DNA from: Alkalimonas mucilaginosa
GTDB taxonomy: Bacteria; Pseudomonadota; Gammaproteobacteria; Enterobacterales; Alteromonadaceae
Reading direction: 5' to 3'
NCBI RefSeq assembly: GCF_036327005.1
Contig: NZ_JAUGZK010000001.1
Location: 1-64,000 of the forward strand
Length of the DNA: 64,000 nucleotides
Shown here: one piece after another, positions 8,319-16,472 of the stretch
How the letters are laid out: each line of letters begins with the position of its first letter
How positions within the stretch are numbered: position 1 is the stretch's first letter
Translations under genes and position numbers: made by a program
The notes under the pieces: generated by a model
Database searches by the model: none
Told to the model about the DNA's origin: nothing
The model's input: the letters and a program-made list of their open reading frames with translations, nothing else

Positions 8319-10058
8319 ATGAATATTAAACAATTATTGACCGAAAAAACGCAGGCAGCTTTTGCCGCCCTGGGCGTGCCAGCCGATACCAACCCGGCCG
8401 TCACGGTCAGCACCCGGCCTGAGTTTGGTGATTACCAAATCAATGGTGCCATGAGCGCCGCCAAAGCGCTGAAAACCAATCCGCGTCAGTTAGCCCAGCA
8501 ATTGCTGGATGCGCTGGCGCTGGACGATATTGCTGCCAAGGCCGAGATTGCCGGGCCAGGCTTTATCAATATCAGCTTAAAGCCACAGTGGCTGGCTGCC
8601 CAGTTGCAGCAGGCCGCGCAGGACCCACGTCTTGGCGTGGCGCCTAATGCCAGCCCGCAGAGGGTAGTGGTGGATTATTCCGCGCCCAATCTGGCGAAAG
8701 AAATGCACGTTGGCCATTTGCGCTCTACCATCATTGGCGATGCGGTGGTGCGCTGCCTGGAATTCTGGGGCGATACCGTGATCCGGCAAAACCATATGGG
8801 TGACTGGGGCACCCAGTTCGGCATGTTGATTGCGCATCTGGAAGACAAGCTGGCGGCTGGCATCGATCTGGAGCAGGTGGCGCTGGCCGATTTGGAAAAC
8901 TTTTACCGTGAAGCGAAAAAGCGCTTTGACGATGAAGACGGCTTTGCCGATAAATCCCGTGACTATGTGGTGAAGCTGCAAAGTGGTGATGCCCATTGCC
9001 AGAAGCTGTGGCAATTGTTTATTGATACCTCGATTAAGCACAGCGATGAGGTGTATCAGAAACTGAATGTCACTCTGACGCACGATGACATCAAGCCGGA
9101 AAGTGCCTACAACCCGATGCTGCACGGCATTGTCGAACAGCTCAAAGCCAGTGGCCTGGCGGTGGAAGATCAGGGCGCTTTGGTGGTGTTTTTGCAGGAG
9201 CTGGCCGATAAAGACGGCAATCCATCCCCCTTTATTATTCAAAAAACCGGTGGTGGCTTCTTGTACTCCACCACCGATCTAGCGGCCTGCCAGTACCGCA
9301 GCCAGCAATTAAAGGCCGATCGCATCATTATCTTTACCGATGCCCGTCAGGGCCTGCATTTTAAGCAGGTGGAGCTGACCGCCCGTAAAGCCGGTTTGCT
9401 GCGTGACGATACCGCTTACCATCATTGCCCGTTTGGCACCATGATGGGTGAAGACGGCAAACCCTTTAAAACCCGCACCGGTGGTACCGTCAAGCTGGCC
9501 GAGTTGCTGGATGAGGCCATCAGCCGGGCCGGAGCTTTGGTGGCGGAGAAAGCAACCGAGCTAAGCGCTGCCGAGCAGGCGGAAGTGGCAGCCAAAGTGG
9601 GCATTGGTGCGGTGAAATTTGCCGATCTGTCGAAGAACCGTACCAGCGATTATGTTTTTAGCTGGGATGCGATGCTGAGCTTTGACGGGGCCACCGCCCC
9701 TTATCTGCAGTACGCCTACACCCGGGTGCGCAGCATCTTGCGCAAAGCAGAACTTAGCGATGACTTCCAGGCTGCGATTGTGCTGCAACAGCCGCAGGAG
9801 CTGCAACTGGCAGTCAAACTGCTGCGCTTCGAAGAAACCTTGCAGCAGGTGATGAAAGATGCCCAGCCCAATCTGCTGTGCAACTACCTGTATGAATTGG
9901 CCAGTCTCTTTATGAGCTTTTACGAAGCTTGCCCTATCCTCAAAGACGGCATTGAACCAGAGCTCAAAGCCAGCCGTTTAATGTTGAGTATTTTAACCGC
10001 CCGCATGTTACGCCAGGGGCTGTACTTGCTGGGCATTGAGGTGATGGAGCGGATGTAA
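8319..10058 (+). CDS. argS: Arginyl-tRNA synthetase
   Basis: Class I aminoacyl-tRNA synthetase charging tRNA-Arg. The length of 579 residues compares with 577 in E. coli. The N-terminal Arg-specific domain (about 1-110) is followed by the HIGH-type motif HVGHLRSTIIGD (from about residue 130). The MGDWGTQFG signature comes next. The degenerate KMSKS region reads DGKPFKTRTGG, and the C-terminal DALR anticodon-binding domain ends the protein. The stop and the pdxH start share one base (TAATG). Confidence 0.98.
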   Translation: MNIKQLLTEKTQAAFAALGVPADTNPAVTVSTRPEFGDYQINGAMSAAKALKTNPRQLAQQLLDALALDDIAAKAEIAGPGFINISLKPQWLAAQLQQAAQDPRLGVAPNASPQRVVVDYSAPNLAKEMHVGHLRSTIIGDAVVRCLEFWGDTVIRQNHMGDWGTQFGMLIAHLEDKLAAGIDLEQVALADLENFYREAKKRFDDEDGFADKSRDYVVKLQSGDAHCQKLWQLFIDTSIKHSDEVYQKLNVTLTHDDIKPESAYNPMLHGIVEQLKASGLAVEDQGALVVFLQELADKDGNPSPFIIQKTGGGFLYSTTDLAACQYRSQQLKADRIIIFTDARQGLHFKQVELTARKAGLLRDDTAYHHCPFGTMMGEDGKPFKTRTGGTVKLAELLDEAISRAGALVAEKATELSAAEQAEVAAKVGIGAVKFADLSKNRTSDYVFSWDAMLSFDGATAPYLQYAYTRVRSILRKAELSDDFQAAIVLQQPQELQLAVKLLRFEETLQQVMKDAQPNLLCNYLYELASLFMSFYEACPILKDGIEPELKASRLMLSILTARMLRQGLYLLGIEVMERM

Positions 10059-10696
10059 TGAAGATTGATGCCATCAGGCGCAGTTATAGCAAAGACAAAC
10101 TCGATCTGGATAAGCTGCATGCTGATCCCATTCAGCAGTTCGAGCTGTGGCTAAAAGATGCCATTGCTGCCGAGCTGCCGGATCCGACCGCCATGTGCGT
10201 GGCGACGGTGGATGCCAGTGGTCAGCCGTCGCAGCGGCTGGTGCTGTTAAAGGATGTCAGTGCCGATGGCTTTGTGTTCTACACCAATCTGGGCAGCCGC
10301 AAAGCGACTGAGCTGGCAGCCAACCCCAAAGTCAGTTTGCACTTTCCCTGGCATCCGCTGGAGCGTCAGGTGATTGTTTATGGCACGGCTGAACGGGTTT
10401 CTAATACGCAGGTGATGAAGTACTTTTTATCCCGGCCCAAAGAAAGCCAGTTAGCGGCCTGGGCCTCCGAGCAAAGCCGGCCGGTTTCGACCCGGCAGGC
10501 CTTGATGCAAAAGTTTGCCGAGATCAAACACAAATTTGAGCACGGCGAAGTGCCACTGCCCTCGTTTTGGGGCGGTTTTTTGGTGCGACCGCATCAGATT
10601 GAGTTCTGGCAAGGCGGCGAGCACCGGTTGCATGACCGCTTTATGTACCGCCAACAGGACGATAGCCGTTGGTCGATTGACCGGCTATGTCCTTAA
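10058..10696 (+). CDS. pdxH: Pyridoxamine 5'-phosphate oxidase
   Basis: An FMN-dependent oxidase converting pyridoxine or pyridoxamine 5'-phosphate to pyridoxal 5'-phosphate in the vitamin B6 salvage/synthesis pathway. At 212 residues it is family length. Recognisable stretches are AMCVATVDASGQPSQRLVLLK, the FYTNLGSRKATEL FMN-binding segment and the C-terminal FWQGGEHRLHDR substrate-binding motif. The start overlaps argS by one base and the end overlaps the tatD start by ten, so the three are translated together. Confidence 0.97.
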   Translation: MKIDAIRRSYSKDKLDLDKLHADPIQQFELWLKDAIAAELPDPTAMCVATVDASGQPSQRLVLLKDVSADGFVFYTNLGSRKATELAANPKVSLHFPWHPLERQVIVYGTAERVSNTQVMKYFLSRPKESQLAAWASEQSRPVSTRQALMQKFAEIKHKFEHGEVPLPSFWGGFLVRPHQIEFWQGGEHRLHDRFMYRQQDDSRWSIDRLCP

Positions 10697-11520
10697 GGCT
10701 GTTCGACAGTCACTGCCATCTGAACCTGCCAGAGCTGGCTCCTCAGATGGACGCTCACTGGCAAGCGGCTCAGGCCGTTGGGGTAGCAGCGCTGCTGATC
10801 CCAGCGGTAGAGCAGGCAGCCTGGCAGCCGTTACTTCAACTGCGTCAGCAGCAGCCAGATTGGCAGCCGTTACTTCAACTGCGTCAGCAGCAGCCAGATT
10901 GGCAGATTGCACTCGGTATTCACCCTTGGTGGGCCGCGCAGCACAGCCTACAGGTGGTGACAGAACTGGAGACCATGCTGCGTGAGCAGCAGGACGCAAT
11001 CTGTGCGATTGGCGAAATCGGCCTCGATTTCGCGCTTGCGCCCGAGACCTTTTCCATGCAACAGCAGCTGTTCGAAGCCCAACTGGCGCTGGCTGCCCGG
11101 CTGAATAAGCCGGTTATTTTGCATCACCGCAAATCCCAACCGCATCTGCTGGCGGCAATTAAGCGGGAAAACTTTGCGGATGGCGGCATTTTGCATGCCT
11201 TTTCCGGCAGCCCGGAGCAGGGCCAGGCTTTTATTGATTGTGGCTTTAAGCTGGGCATTGGCGGTACTATCAGTTATGAACGCGCGGCCAAAACCAGGCG
11301 TGCGGTAGAGCAGTTGCCGCTAAGTGCCTTTGTGCTGGAAACCGATGCGCCGGCCATGCCACTGGCCGGCTTTCAGGGGCAGACTAATACACCGGCCCAG
11401 TTGGCGCTGGTGTTTCAACACTTTTGCCAGTTACGGCCAGAGCCGCCAGAACAACTGGCCGAGGCGCTCTGGCACAATACTCAACAGGTACTCCGGTTAG
11501 ATCCTACCAGCGCAGGGTGA
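10687..11520 (+). CDS. TatD-family metal-dependent hydrolase (YjjV-like), with an internal duplication
   Basis: A 277-residue TIM-barrel hydrolase of the TatD/YjjV family; members act as DNases or deacylases. The metal ligands are in place: DSHCH (His9, His11), GEIGLDF, LHHRKS, ILHAFSGS and LETDAP. Unusually, residues about 46-71 are two identical 13-residue units (WQPLLQLRQQQPD) encoded by a perfect 39-bp tandem repeat. Relatives would be expected to carry one unit, so this copy has a 13-residue insertion just before the third strand (IALGIHPWW). Reading frame and active site are kept. It overlaps pdxH by ten bases and the convergent receptor gene by 17. Confidence 0.9.
   Translation: MSLRLFDSHCHLNLPELAPQMDAHWQAAQAVGVAALLIPAVEQAAWQPLLQLRQQQPDWQPLLQLRQQQPDWQIALGIHPWWAAQHSLQVVTELETMLREQQDAICAIGEIGLDFALAPETFSMQQQLFEAQLALAARLNKPVILHHRKSQPHLLAAIKRENFADGGILHAFSGSPEQGQAFIDCGFKLGIGGTISYERAAKTRRAVEQLPLSAFVLETDAPAMPLAGFQGQTNTPAQLALVFQHFCQLRPEPPEQLAEALWHNTQQVLRLDPTSAG
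10822..10899. repeat. Perfect 39-bp tandem duplication inside tatD
   Basis: Positions 10822-10860 and 10861-10899 are identical, and the next six bases (TGGCAG) begin a third copy. The unit is a multiple of three, so the reading frame is kept. Complete identity suggests recent slippage, or an assembly or replication artefact. Confidence 0.97.
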
Positions 11521-13573
11521 TGCCTGCCATCCACAGCCGGCCTGGCGCTGGCTCGAACGAGCGGCCATTGCCCTGGTTCACCACCACCGAACCGACATAG
11601 TCTTTGTTGGTCAGGTTATCCAGCCGTAGCCAGGCATCCAGCCAGGTGTGGCCCCATTGCCACTCCGTCTGTGCCGCCAGTCCCCACAAATGCGCGCCTG
11701 GTGCAACGATGCTGTTGGCATCATCGACCGGCACGCTCGATCGGTACTGATGGTTCAGGCGCAGACTCAGCGGTTGTAAGGTACCGCTACTGACAGGTTG
11801 CCATTGCCACTGCTGAAAAAAGTTGCTGCGGGCTAAACCGGGCAAGCGATTGCCACTATTGGCATCTGCTTCACTTTGACCAAAGCTGGCATCCAGCCAG
11901 CTGTAACTGGCGCGCCAGCTGAGCGTTTCGCTTAGGGTGAAGCGGCTACTTAGCTCAAAGCCCTGACGTTTGGTGTTGGTGGCATTGCGGTAAGTGGTGC
12001 GGCCATCGATGCTTTGATCCACCAGCAAATCATCGTCGGTATCAATCACAAAGACAGCGCTCTGCAGCAACCAGCGCTCGCGTTGCAGCTTCAGGCCAAG
12101 CTCATGCTGGCGCACTTTGGCGGCATTAAGCTCAGTATTCAGGCCTGAGCCCTCATTACGATATGCCATTTCGGTTAAGGTAGGCGTTTCAAAGCCAACA
12201 CCGGTGCCGGCAAACAGGCTGAGATCATCACGCACTGCAAAGTTTAGCGCCGAGCTCCAGGCATTTTCCTGATAACGAACCTCGCCACTGTCATCCGGGT
12301 TGCCGGGCACAATAAAGCGATCGGCCACGGTAAAGTCGATGCGGCTCAAGCGGGCACCTGTGACCCAGCCCCAGCGCGGATGGAACTGCCAGTCGCTGAT
12401 GAGGGTGGCATCACGGCTGTTGACCCGGCCTGTTTCATCGCGGCGCAGCTCGCCACGGCTACCAAAGTCATTAACAAAGCCAAGCCGCTCGTCTTTTTGC
12501 TGCTCTTGCTCCAGTGCCAGCGTCAGTTGCCAGGGTGTGTCGGCTAAAGGTTGCACGGTACTGCTAAGATTGGTGCCATAAAAAGAGCGGCTTAAATCAA
12601 TAACGGCCCCGGATGAACTGATGGCGGTACCAGGGAAGGCCAGATACTGCTCAATTTCCCGCTTGCCATGCCAAGCTGACAACTGCCAGTCGGCCAACCA
12701 GTACAGCGTACTGAAGTCGCGAGCCCGCAAGGTCAGCGACTGCTGACGATGGCGAATGCTTTTACGGGTGCCGAAGGTGGCTGCCTGGGGTGCGGTTTGT
12801 CTGGGGTTTTCCCGCCACTGCTCTGGGCTTAAAGCCAGAGGGTCTTGCAGTAGAGGGGCATCGTTGTCATCCAGCCGTAGAATCAGCTCCGCCTGCTTGC
12901 CAAGATCCCGGTACCAGCGCAGTGCCCATTGATCGCGTTTTACCGCACTGCTTGGCCGGTCGCCATCGGTACGAAAGCGGGCATAGTCGCCGCTAAAGCT
13001 TTGGCGCTCATCGGCATAAACGGCGCGCAGATGCTGGCGCTCGCGCCCGGCACTGCCAGTACTGAGGTTGGCCGACACCGTGCTTTGCAGCGGCCGGCTG
13101 CTTTGCAGATCAATCACCCCACCGGCCGAGTTGCCATGAATGGCTGCCAGTGGGCCCCGCAACACTTCGACGCTGCTCGGTTCATCCAGCAAAATACTGG
13201 AGGTTTGTGCCTGACCATCTGGCATCGACAGGGGAATGCCATCCAGTCGCAGTCGCACGCCGCGCACGCCAAAGGCGGCGCGGGCACCAAAGCCACGTAA
13301 GGTAATGCGGGTATCCTGGGCAAAGTTAAAGCGGGTGTCGACCTGAAGGCCTGCCATGCCTTCCAGCAATTCTGCGGCATCGGTGCGCATGCCGGGTGTC
13401 AGGCTCTTAACATCGACACGCTCCACCGCAGCGGGAGTTTCCAGCCAGGGGCGGGCGGTACGGGTAGCCGTGATGACCAGACGCTCTATTTCGGCGCTTT
13501 CGGCAGCAGTTTGTGCTGCCAGCGGGGTGGAGACGGCGGCTGCCACATGGAGGGCAACTAAGGTAACAAACAT
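11504..13573 (-). CDS. pqqU: TonB-dependent outer-membrane receptor, PqqU (YncD) type
   Basis: A 689-residue TonB-dependent barrel receptor. After a signal peptide comes the plug domain (ETPAAVERVD, LRGFGARAAFGVRGVRLRLDG, IPLSMPDGQAQT, VEVLRGP). A 22-strand barrel follows, ending in a C-terminal aromatic (TLRW). Many stretches match E. coli YncD/PqqU, the pyrroloquinoline quinone importer: RGFG.R...G.RG.RL..DGIP..MPDGQ, FETPT, DTDD..VD....GRTTY.NA, GNR.PG.AR and YVGSVVVN. The start at 13573 has AGGATAA upstream and begins the signal peptide. It lies four bases after a PQQ-dependent dehydrogenase gene, which fits PQQ uptake for that enzyme. Confidence 0.87.
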   Translation of the reverse strand: MFVTLVALHVAAAVSTPLAAQTAAESAEIERLVITATRTARPWLETPAAVERVDVKSLTPGMRTDAAELLEGMAGLQVDTRFNFAQDTRITLRGFGARAAFGVRGVRLRLDGIPLSMPDGQAQTSSILLDEPSSVEVLRGPLAAIHGNSAGGVIDLQSSRPLQSTVSANLSTGSAGRERQHLRAVYADERQSFSGDYARFRTDGDRPSSAVKRDQWALRWYRDLGKQAELILRLDDNDAPLLQDPLALSPEQWRENPRQTAPQAATFGTRKSIRHRQQSLTLRARDFSTLYWLADWQLSAWHGKREIEQYLAFPGTAISSSGAVIDLSRSFYGTNLSSTVQPLADTPWQLTLALEQEQQKDERLGFVNDFGSRGELRRDETGRVNSRDATLISDWQFHPRWGWVTGARLSRIDFTVADRFIVPGNPDDSGEVRYQENAWSSALNFAVRDDLSLFAGTGVGFETPTLTEMAYRNEGSGLNTELNAAKVRQHELGLKLQRERWLLQSAVFVIDTDDDLLVDQSIDGRTTYRNATNTKRQGFELSSRFTLSETLSWRASYSWLDASFGQSEADANSGNRLPGLARSNFFQQWQWQPVSSGTLQPLSLRLNHQYRSSVPVDDANSIVAPGAHLWGLAAQTEWQWGHTWLDAWLRLDNLTNKDYVGSVVVNQGNGRSFEPAPGRLWMAGITLRW

Positions 13574-13577
13574 CGGG

Positions 13578-15062
13578 TTATCCTTGTGGTTGTGCGGGTC
13601 GTAAACGCAGTATTTTGCCATTTCCCTGCTCGTCGGTCAGCAGGTAAACGAAACCATCCGGCCCGACTTTGACTTCACGAATGCGGTCTTTCAGTTGCAA
13701 ATTCTCCTGATGGATGACTCTGTCACCATCGATCTCGAGTCGTGCGACATTGCGGTCACGCAGACCAACGGCCAGAATATTGCCCTGCCAGGCGGGAAAT
13801 GACTCGCCCTGGTAAAAGGTCATGCCAGACACGCCAATCGATGGCGTCCAGTGCCAGACCGGCTGTTCCATGCCCTCTTTTTTAAAGCCAACTGCCAGCG
13901 GAATTTCGCCGCCACCGTATTCTTCGCCATGGGTGATAATAGGCCAGCCGTAGTTCTTACCGGGCTCAGGTGTATTGACTTCATCGCCCCCCTGAGGGCC
14001 ATGCTCTGTCGCCCACAACCGGTTGGTTCCTGGCTGGATGCCAAGGCCCTGAATATTACGATGGCCGTACGAGTAGATTTCTGGCAAGGCACCGGCGGTG
14101 TGGATAAAGGGGTTGTCAGCCGGTACGGAGCCGTCTGGATGAATCCGAATCAGGGTTCCGGTGTGGCTCCCCAGCTCTTGCGATTGCATCAATTGATCGC
14201 CGCGATCGCCCAGGCCAAGAAACAGATACTGGCCATCGGCCGAAAACACCATCCGGCCGCCGTAGTGCCAGCCCGGTACTTTCGGGTAGGCACTGAAGAT
14301 TTCGGTGAAATCGTGCAAGGCACCGTCGGCCAGGCGGGCGTGGGCTATCGAGGTGCTGGCGGCATTGCTGCCGGCCGCATCGGGTTTGGCCCAGCTCAGG
14401 TAAATCCGCTGCGATGTGGCAAAATCGGGCGCCAGCACCACATCGAATAAACCTGCCGGGTTGATCTGGTTAACGGCCGGTACCCCAGCAATCGGGGCGC
14501 CCAAGCTGCCATCCGCTTCGACAATGCGCAATCGGCCCGGTAGCTCCGTCACCAGAATGCGGTCATTGTCCAAAAAGTCCAGCCCCCAGGGACGGACCAG
14601 GCCAGAGGCAAAGGTTTCAACATCAATGTTACCCCAACGGCTCGTCAGGGTGAAGGTGGCATTGGGATCGATGACCTCACGGCCCAGGTTCACTGCACGC
14701 TGCACCGTGCCCTGGGTAAAAGTGCCCTGAAGGCGTTGATTGTCGTCCAGTTGCCCTTCAAAACGGCTGCCACTGGGGGTACTAAAAGCAAGCTGGTTGT
14801 CGCTGACGCTAAAGTTCTCCAGTGGCGTGCCGGTTGCACTTTGGCTTGGTAGCATAAAGGTGCCGGACCAGTGGTTGTCACTGTGCTCCAGTGTGACAAT
14901 CAGCAGCAATTCGGTGTTGGGCATGGTGATGTAACCGTACCATGCACCGGTAAATTGTGCGGGCTCTGTCAACTCAGTGCTGGTCACTGGCGGGCTATCG
15001 GCCAGTGTTTGAAAACTGCTTAGGGTGAGGGCTAGTAGTAGCCCGAATAGGGTGTTCTTCAT
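13578..15062 (-). CDS. Secreted PQQ-dependent aldose sugar dehydrogenase (YliI-like) with N-terminal accessory domain
   Basis: A 494-residue exported protein. A signal peptide leads to an extra beta-rich domain (about residues 35-130: FTGAWYGYI, then WSGTF and LDDNQRLQGTF). A six-bladed propeller of the GSDH/Asd family follows (about 150-490) with RPWGLDFLDNDRILVTELPG, GWHYGGRMVF, SYGHRNIQGL and ATEHGPQGGDEVN. E. coli YliI has only the propeller (about 370 residues), so the front domain is an addition. It should oxidise soluble aldoses in the periplasm once loaded with PQQ. The pqqU-type receptor follows four bases after the stop, clearly in one operon. A 37-codon ORF ends one base before its ATG. 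Confidence 0.9.
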   Translation of the reverse strand: MKNTLFGLLLALTLSSFQTLADSPPVTSTELTEPAQFTGAWYGYITMPNTELLLIVTLEHSDNHWSGTFMLPSQSATGTPLENFSVSDNQLAFSTPSGSRFEGQLDDNQRLQGTFTQGTVQRAVNLGREVIDPNATFTLTSRWGNIDVETFASGLVRPWGLDFLDNDRILVTELPGRLRIVEADGSLGAPIAGVPAVNQINPAGLFDVVLAPDFATSQRIYLSWAKPDAAGSNAASTSIAHARLADGALHDFTEIFSAYPKVPGWHYGGRMVFSADGQYLFLGLGDRGDQLMQSQELGSHTGTLIRIHPDGSVPADNPFIHTAGALPEIYSYGHRNIQGLGIQPGTNRLWATEHGPQGGDEVNTPEPGKNYGWPIITHGEEYGGGEIPLAVGFKKEGMEQPVWHWTPSIGVSGMTFYQGESFPAWQGNILAVGLRDRNVARLEIDGDRVIHQENLQLKDRIREVKVGPDGFVYLLTDEQGNGKILRLRPAQPQG

Positions 15063-15063
15063 G

Positions 15064-15177
15064 TTAACGACCTCTTAGCGCATAGAGCGCGGGTTGACGA
15101 ATAATGTCCCAGACCGACAGCAGCGAGGTCAGGGTAGCAATCAGCCGCAGTGACAAAGCCAAGTGCGGATAGCTCAT
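15064..15177 (-). CDS. Candidate 37-residue membrane peptide upstream of the PQQ dehydrogenase
   Basis: On the minus strand an ATG at 15177 opens 37 codons ending in TAA (15064-15066), with one base before the dehydrogenase ATG. The peptide begins MSYPHLALSLRLIATLTSLL and ends LYALRGR. That gives one hydrophobic segment of about 15-18 residues flanked by Arg, typical of small single-span proteins. The tight junction with the next gene suggests a translated leader ORF or a small partner protein. No strong Shine-Dalgarno is visible, and I do not recognise a family. It may be a chance ORF. Confidence 0.45.
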   Translation of the reverse strand: MSYPHLALSLRLIATLTSLLSVWDIIRQPALYALRGR

Positions 15178-15405
15178 TGGCTTGTTGGCAGGTTTGCGAC
15201 TTGATCCAAACTTTGTCTATGGCTTAAAAAGTAAAAAAAGTTAAAAAATTAAAATCGCCTTACAATAAACGTAAAATGATGGCAGCGCCAACTGCTTTTG
15301 CGGGCATGTTTGGTAAAAGTGCGACCGAAAGGCCCGGCGAAAGCACTGACAGCCGGTAGCTTTTATGAGTAGAATAGAAAAACCGCAACCAACCCCGGTA
15401 TTGTC
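15178..15405. other. A+T-rich divergent promoter region between the PQQ operon and serB
   Basis: About 230 bases without a gene. 15230-15290 is strongly A+T-rich (runs of A, then TTACAATAAACGTAAAATG), which suits serB promoter elements on the plus strand and the PQQ operon promoter on the minus strand. I cannot assign exact boxes. Confidence 0.35.
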
Positions 15406-16464
15406 GTGTCGCATTGCTATCAATTTCAGGCCGCTGACTGGCCATCGAAGAACCTCTCCGATTGTTGCTCTGAACATGAAAAGGCTTTGCTGTGTCTGCA
15501 GCACGGTGAGCTTAGTATCCAAACCAGCTCGCCGGTTGCCAACTGGCCCACCGCATCGCTGCAGCCGCAACTCAGTGACTTTACACCTAAGGCCAGTCTG
15601 CGGATTTTTGGCGGCAGCCTGACGTTTGCCCAGTTGCCGGCGCTTTTTGCCAGCTGCCCGACGCTGGCGCAACAGGTGCTGGCGCTTCGTTTGTATCAGC
15701 CACACCCGGATTTAGCACCAGCCCTGTTGCTGCAACTACCAACGCTGTTAGCACTGCATGAGCAGCAGGAAGTGCGGCAATGGGCGCAGGCGCAAGCGCT
15801 GGAACTGGTGTATCTGGAGCAAGCGCCCAGCCTGAATAAGCCAGGGTTATTGCTAATGGATATGGACTCGACCGCCATTGAAATTGAATGCATTGATGAA
15901 ATTGCCCGCAAAGCCGGTGTTGGTGATGAAGTCGCTAAAGTGACTGCCCGAGCCATGCGTGGCGAACTGGATTTTGCTGCCAGCTTGCGTGAGCGGGTGG
16001 CGGCACTGAAAGGCGCCGATGCCACTATTCTGGCCGAGGTGTTGGCAGAGCTGCCGCTGATGCCTGGGCTGGCCGAACTGGTTGCGCAGCTCAAGCGTTA
16101 CAACTGGCATGTGGCCATCGCCTCCGGTGGCTTTACCTATTTTACCAAGGCGCTGGAACAGCAACTGGGCTTGTCGGCGACCTTTGCCAATGAGCTGGCG
16201 ATAGTGGATGGCAAACTAACTGGTGAAGTGCAGGGTGCTATTGTCGATGCCAGCACCAAAGCCAGGGTGTTAGGGCAGTTGGCCTGTCAGTACCATCTGG
16301 CAAAGCATCAAACAGTGGCAATTGGTGATGGTGCCAATGATTTGCCAATGTTGGCAGAAGCGGGACTGGGCGTGGCCTTTCATGCCAAGCCACTGGTACA
16401 GGCCAAAGCCAAAGCGGCGATTCGCCATGGCTCTTTGCTGCAGCTGCTGTATTTGCTGGACTAA
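15406..16464 (+). CDS. serB: Phosphoserine phosphatase
   Basis: Catalyses the last step of serine synthesis, phosphoserine to serine. It is a 352-residue HAD-superfamily protein. The N-terminal 140 residues form a regulatory/ACT-like extension. The catalytic part begins at LLLMDMDSTAIEIECIDEIA, with the Asp nucleophile in DMDST. Motif II is AIASGGFTYF, and motif III/IV is VAIGDGANDLPML. The start is a GTG with no clear Shine-Dalgarno, and it could lie a few codons away. The alpha/beta hydrolase gene follows eight bases after the stop. Confidence 0.93.
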   Translation: MSHCYQFQAADWPSKNLSDCCSEHEKALLCLQHGELSIQTSSPVANWPTASLQPQLSDFTPKASLRIFGGSLTFAQLPALFASCPTLAQQVLALRLYQPHPDLAPALLLQLPTLLALHEQQEVRQWAQAQALELVYLEQAPSLNKPGLLLMDMDSTAIEIECIDEIARKAGVGDEVAKVTARAMRGELDFAASLRERVAALKGADATILAEVLAELPLMPGLAELVAQLKRYNWHVAIASGGFTYFTKALEQQLGLSATFANELAIVDGKLTGEVQGAIVDASTKARVLGQLACQYHLAKHQTVAIGDGANDLPMLAEAGLGVAFHAKPLVQAKAKAAIRHGSLLQLLYLLD

Positions 16465-16472
16465 CTTGTCTG

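Noticed and set aside
8577..9242. 221-codon minus-strand open frame
   Set aside because: Opposite-strand shadow of argS with no recognisable motif.
10822..10905. Tandem repeat considered as a CRISPR fragment
   Set aside because: The copies are adjacent without spacers and sit in frame inside a gene.
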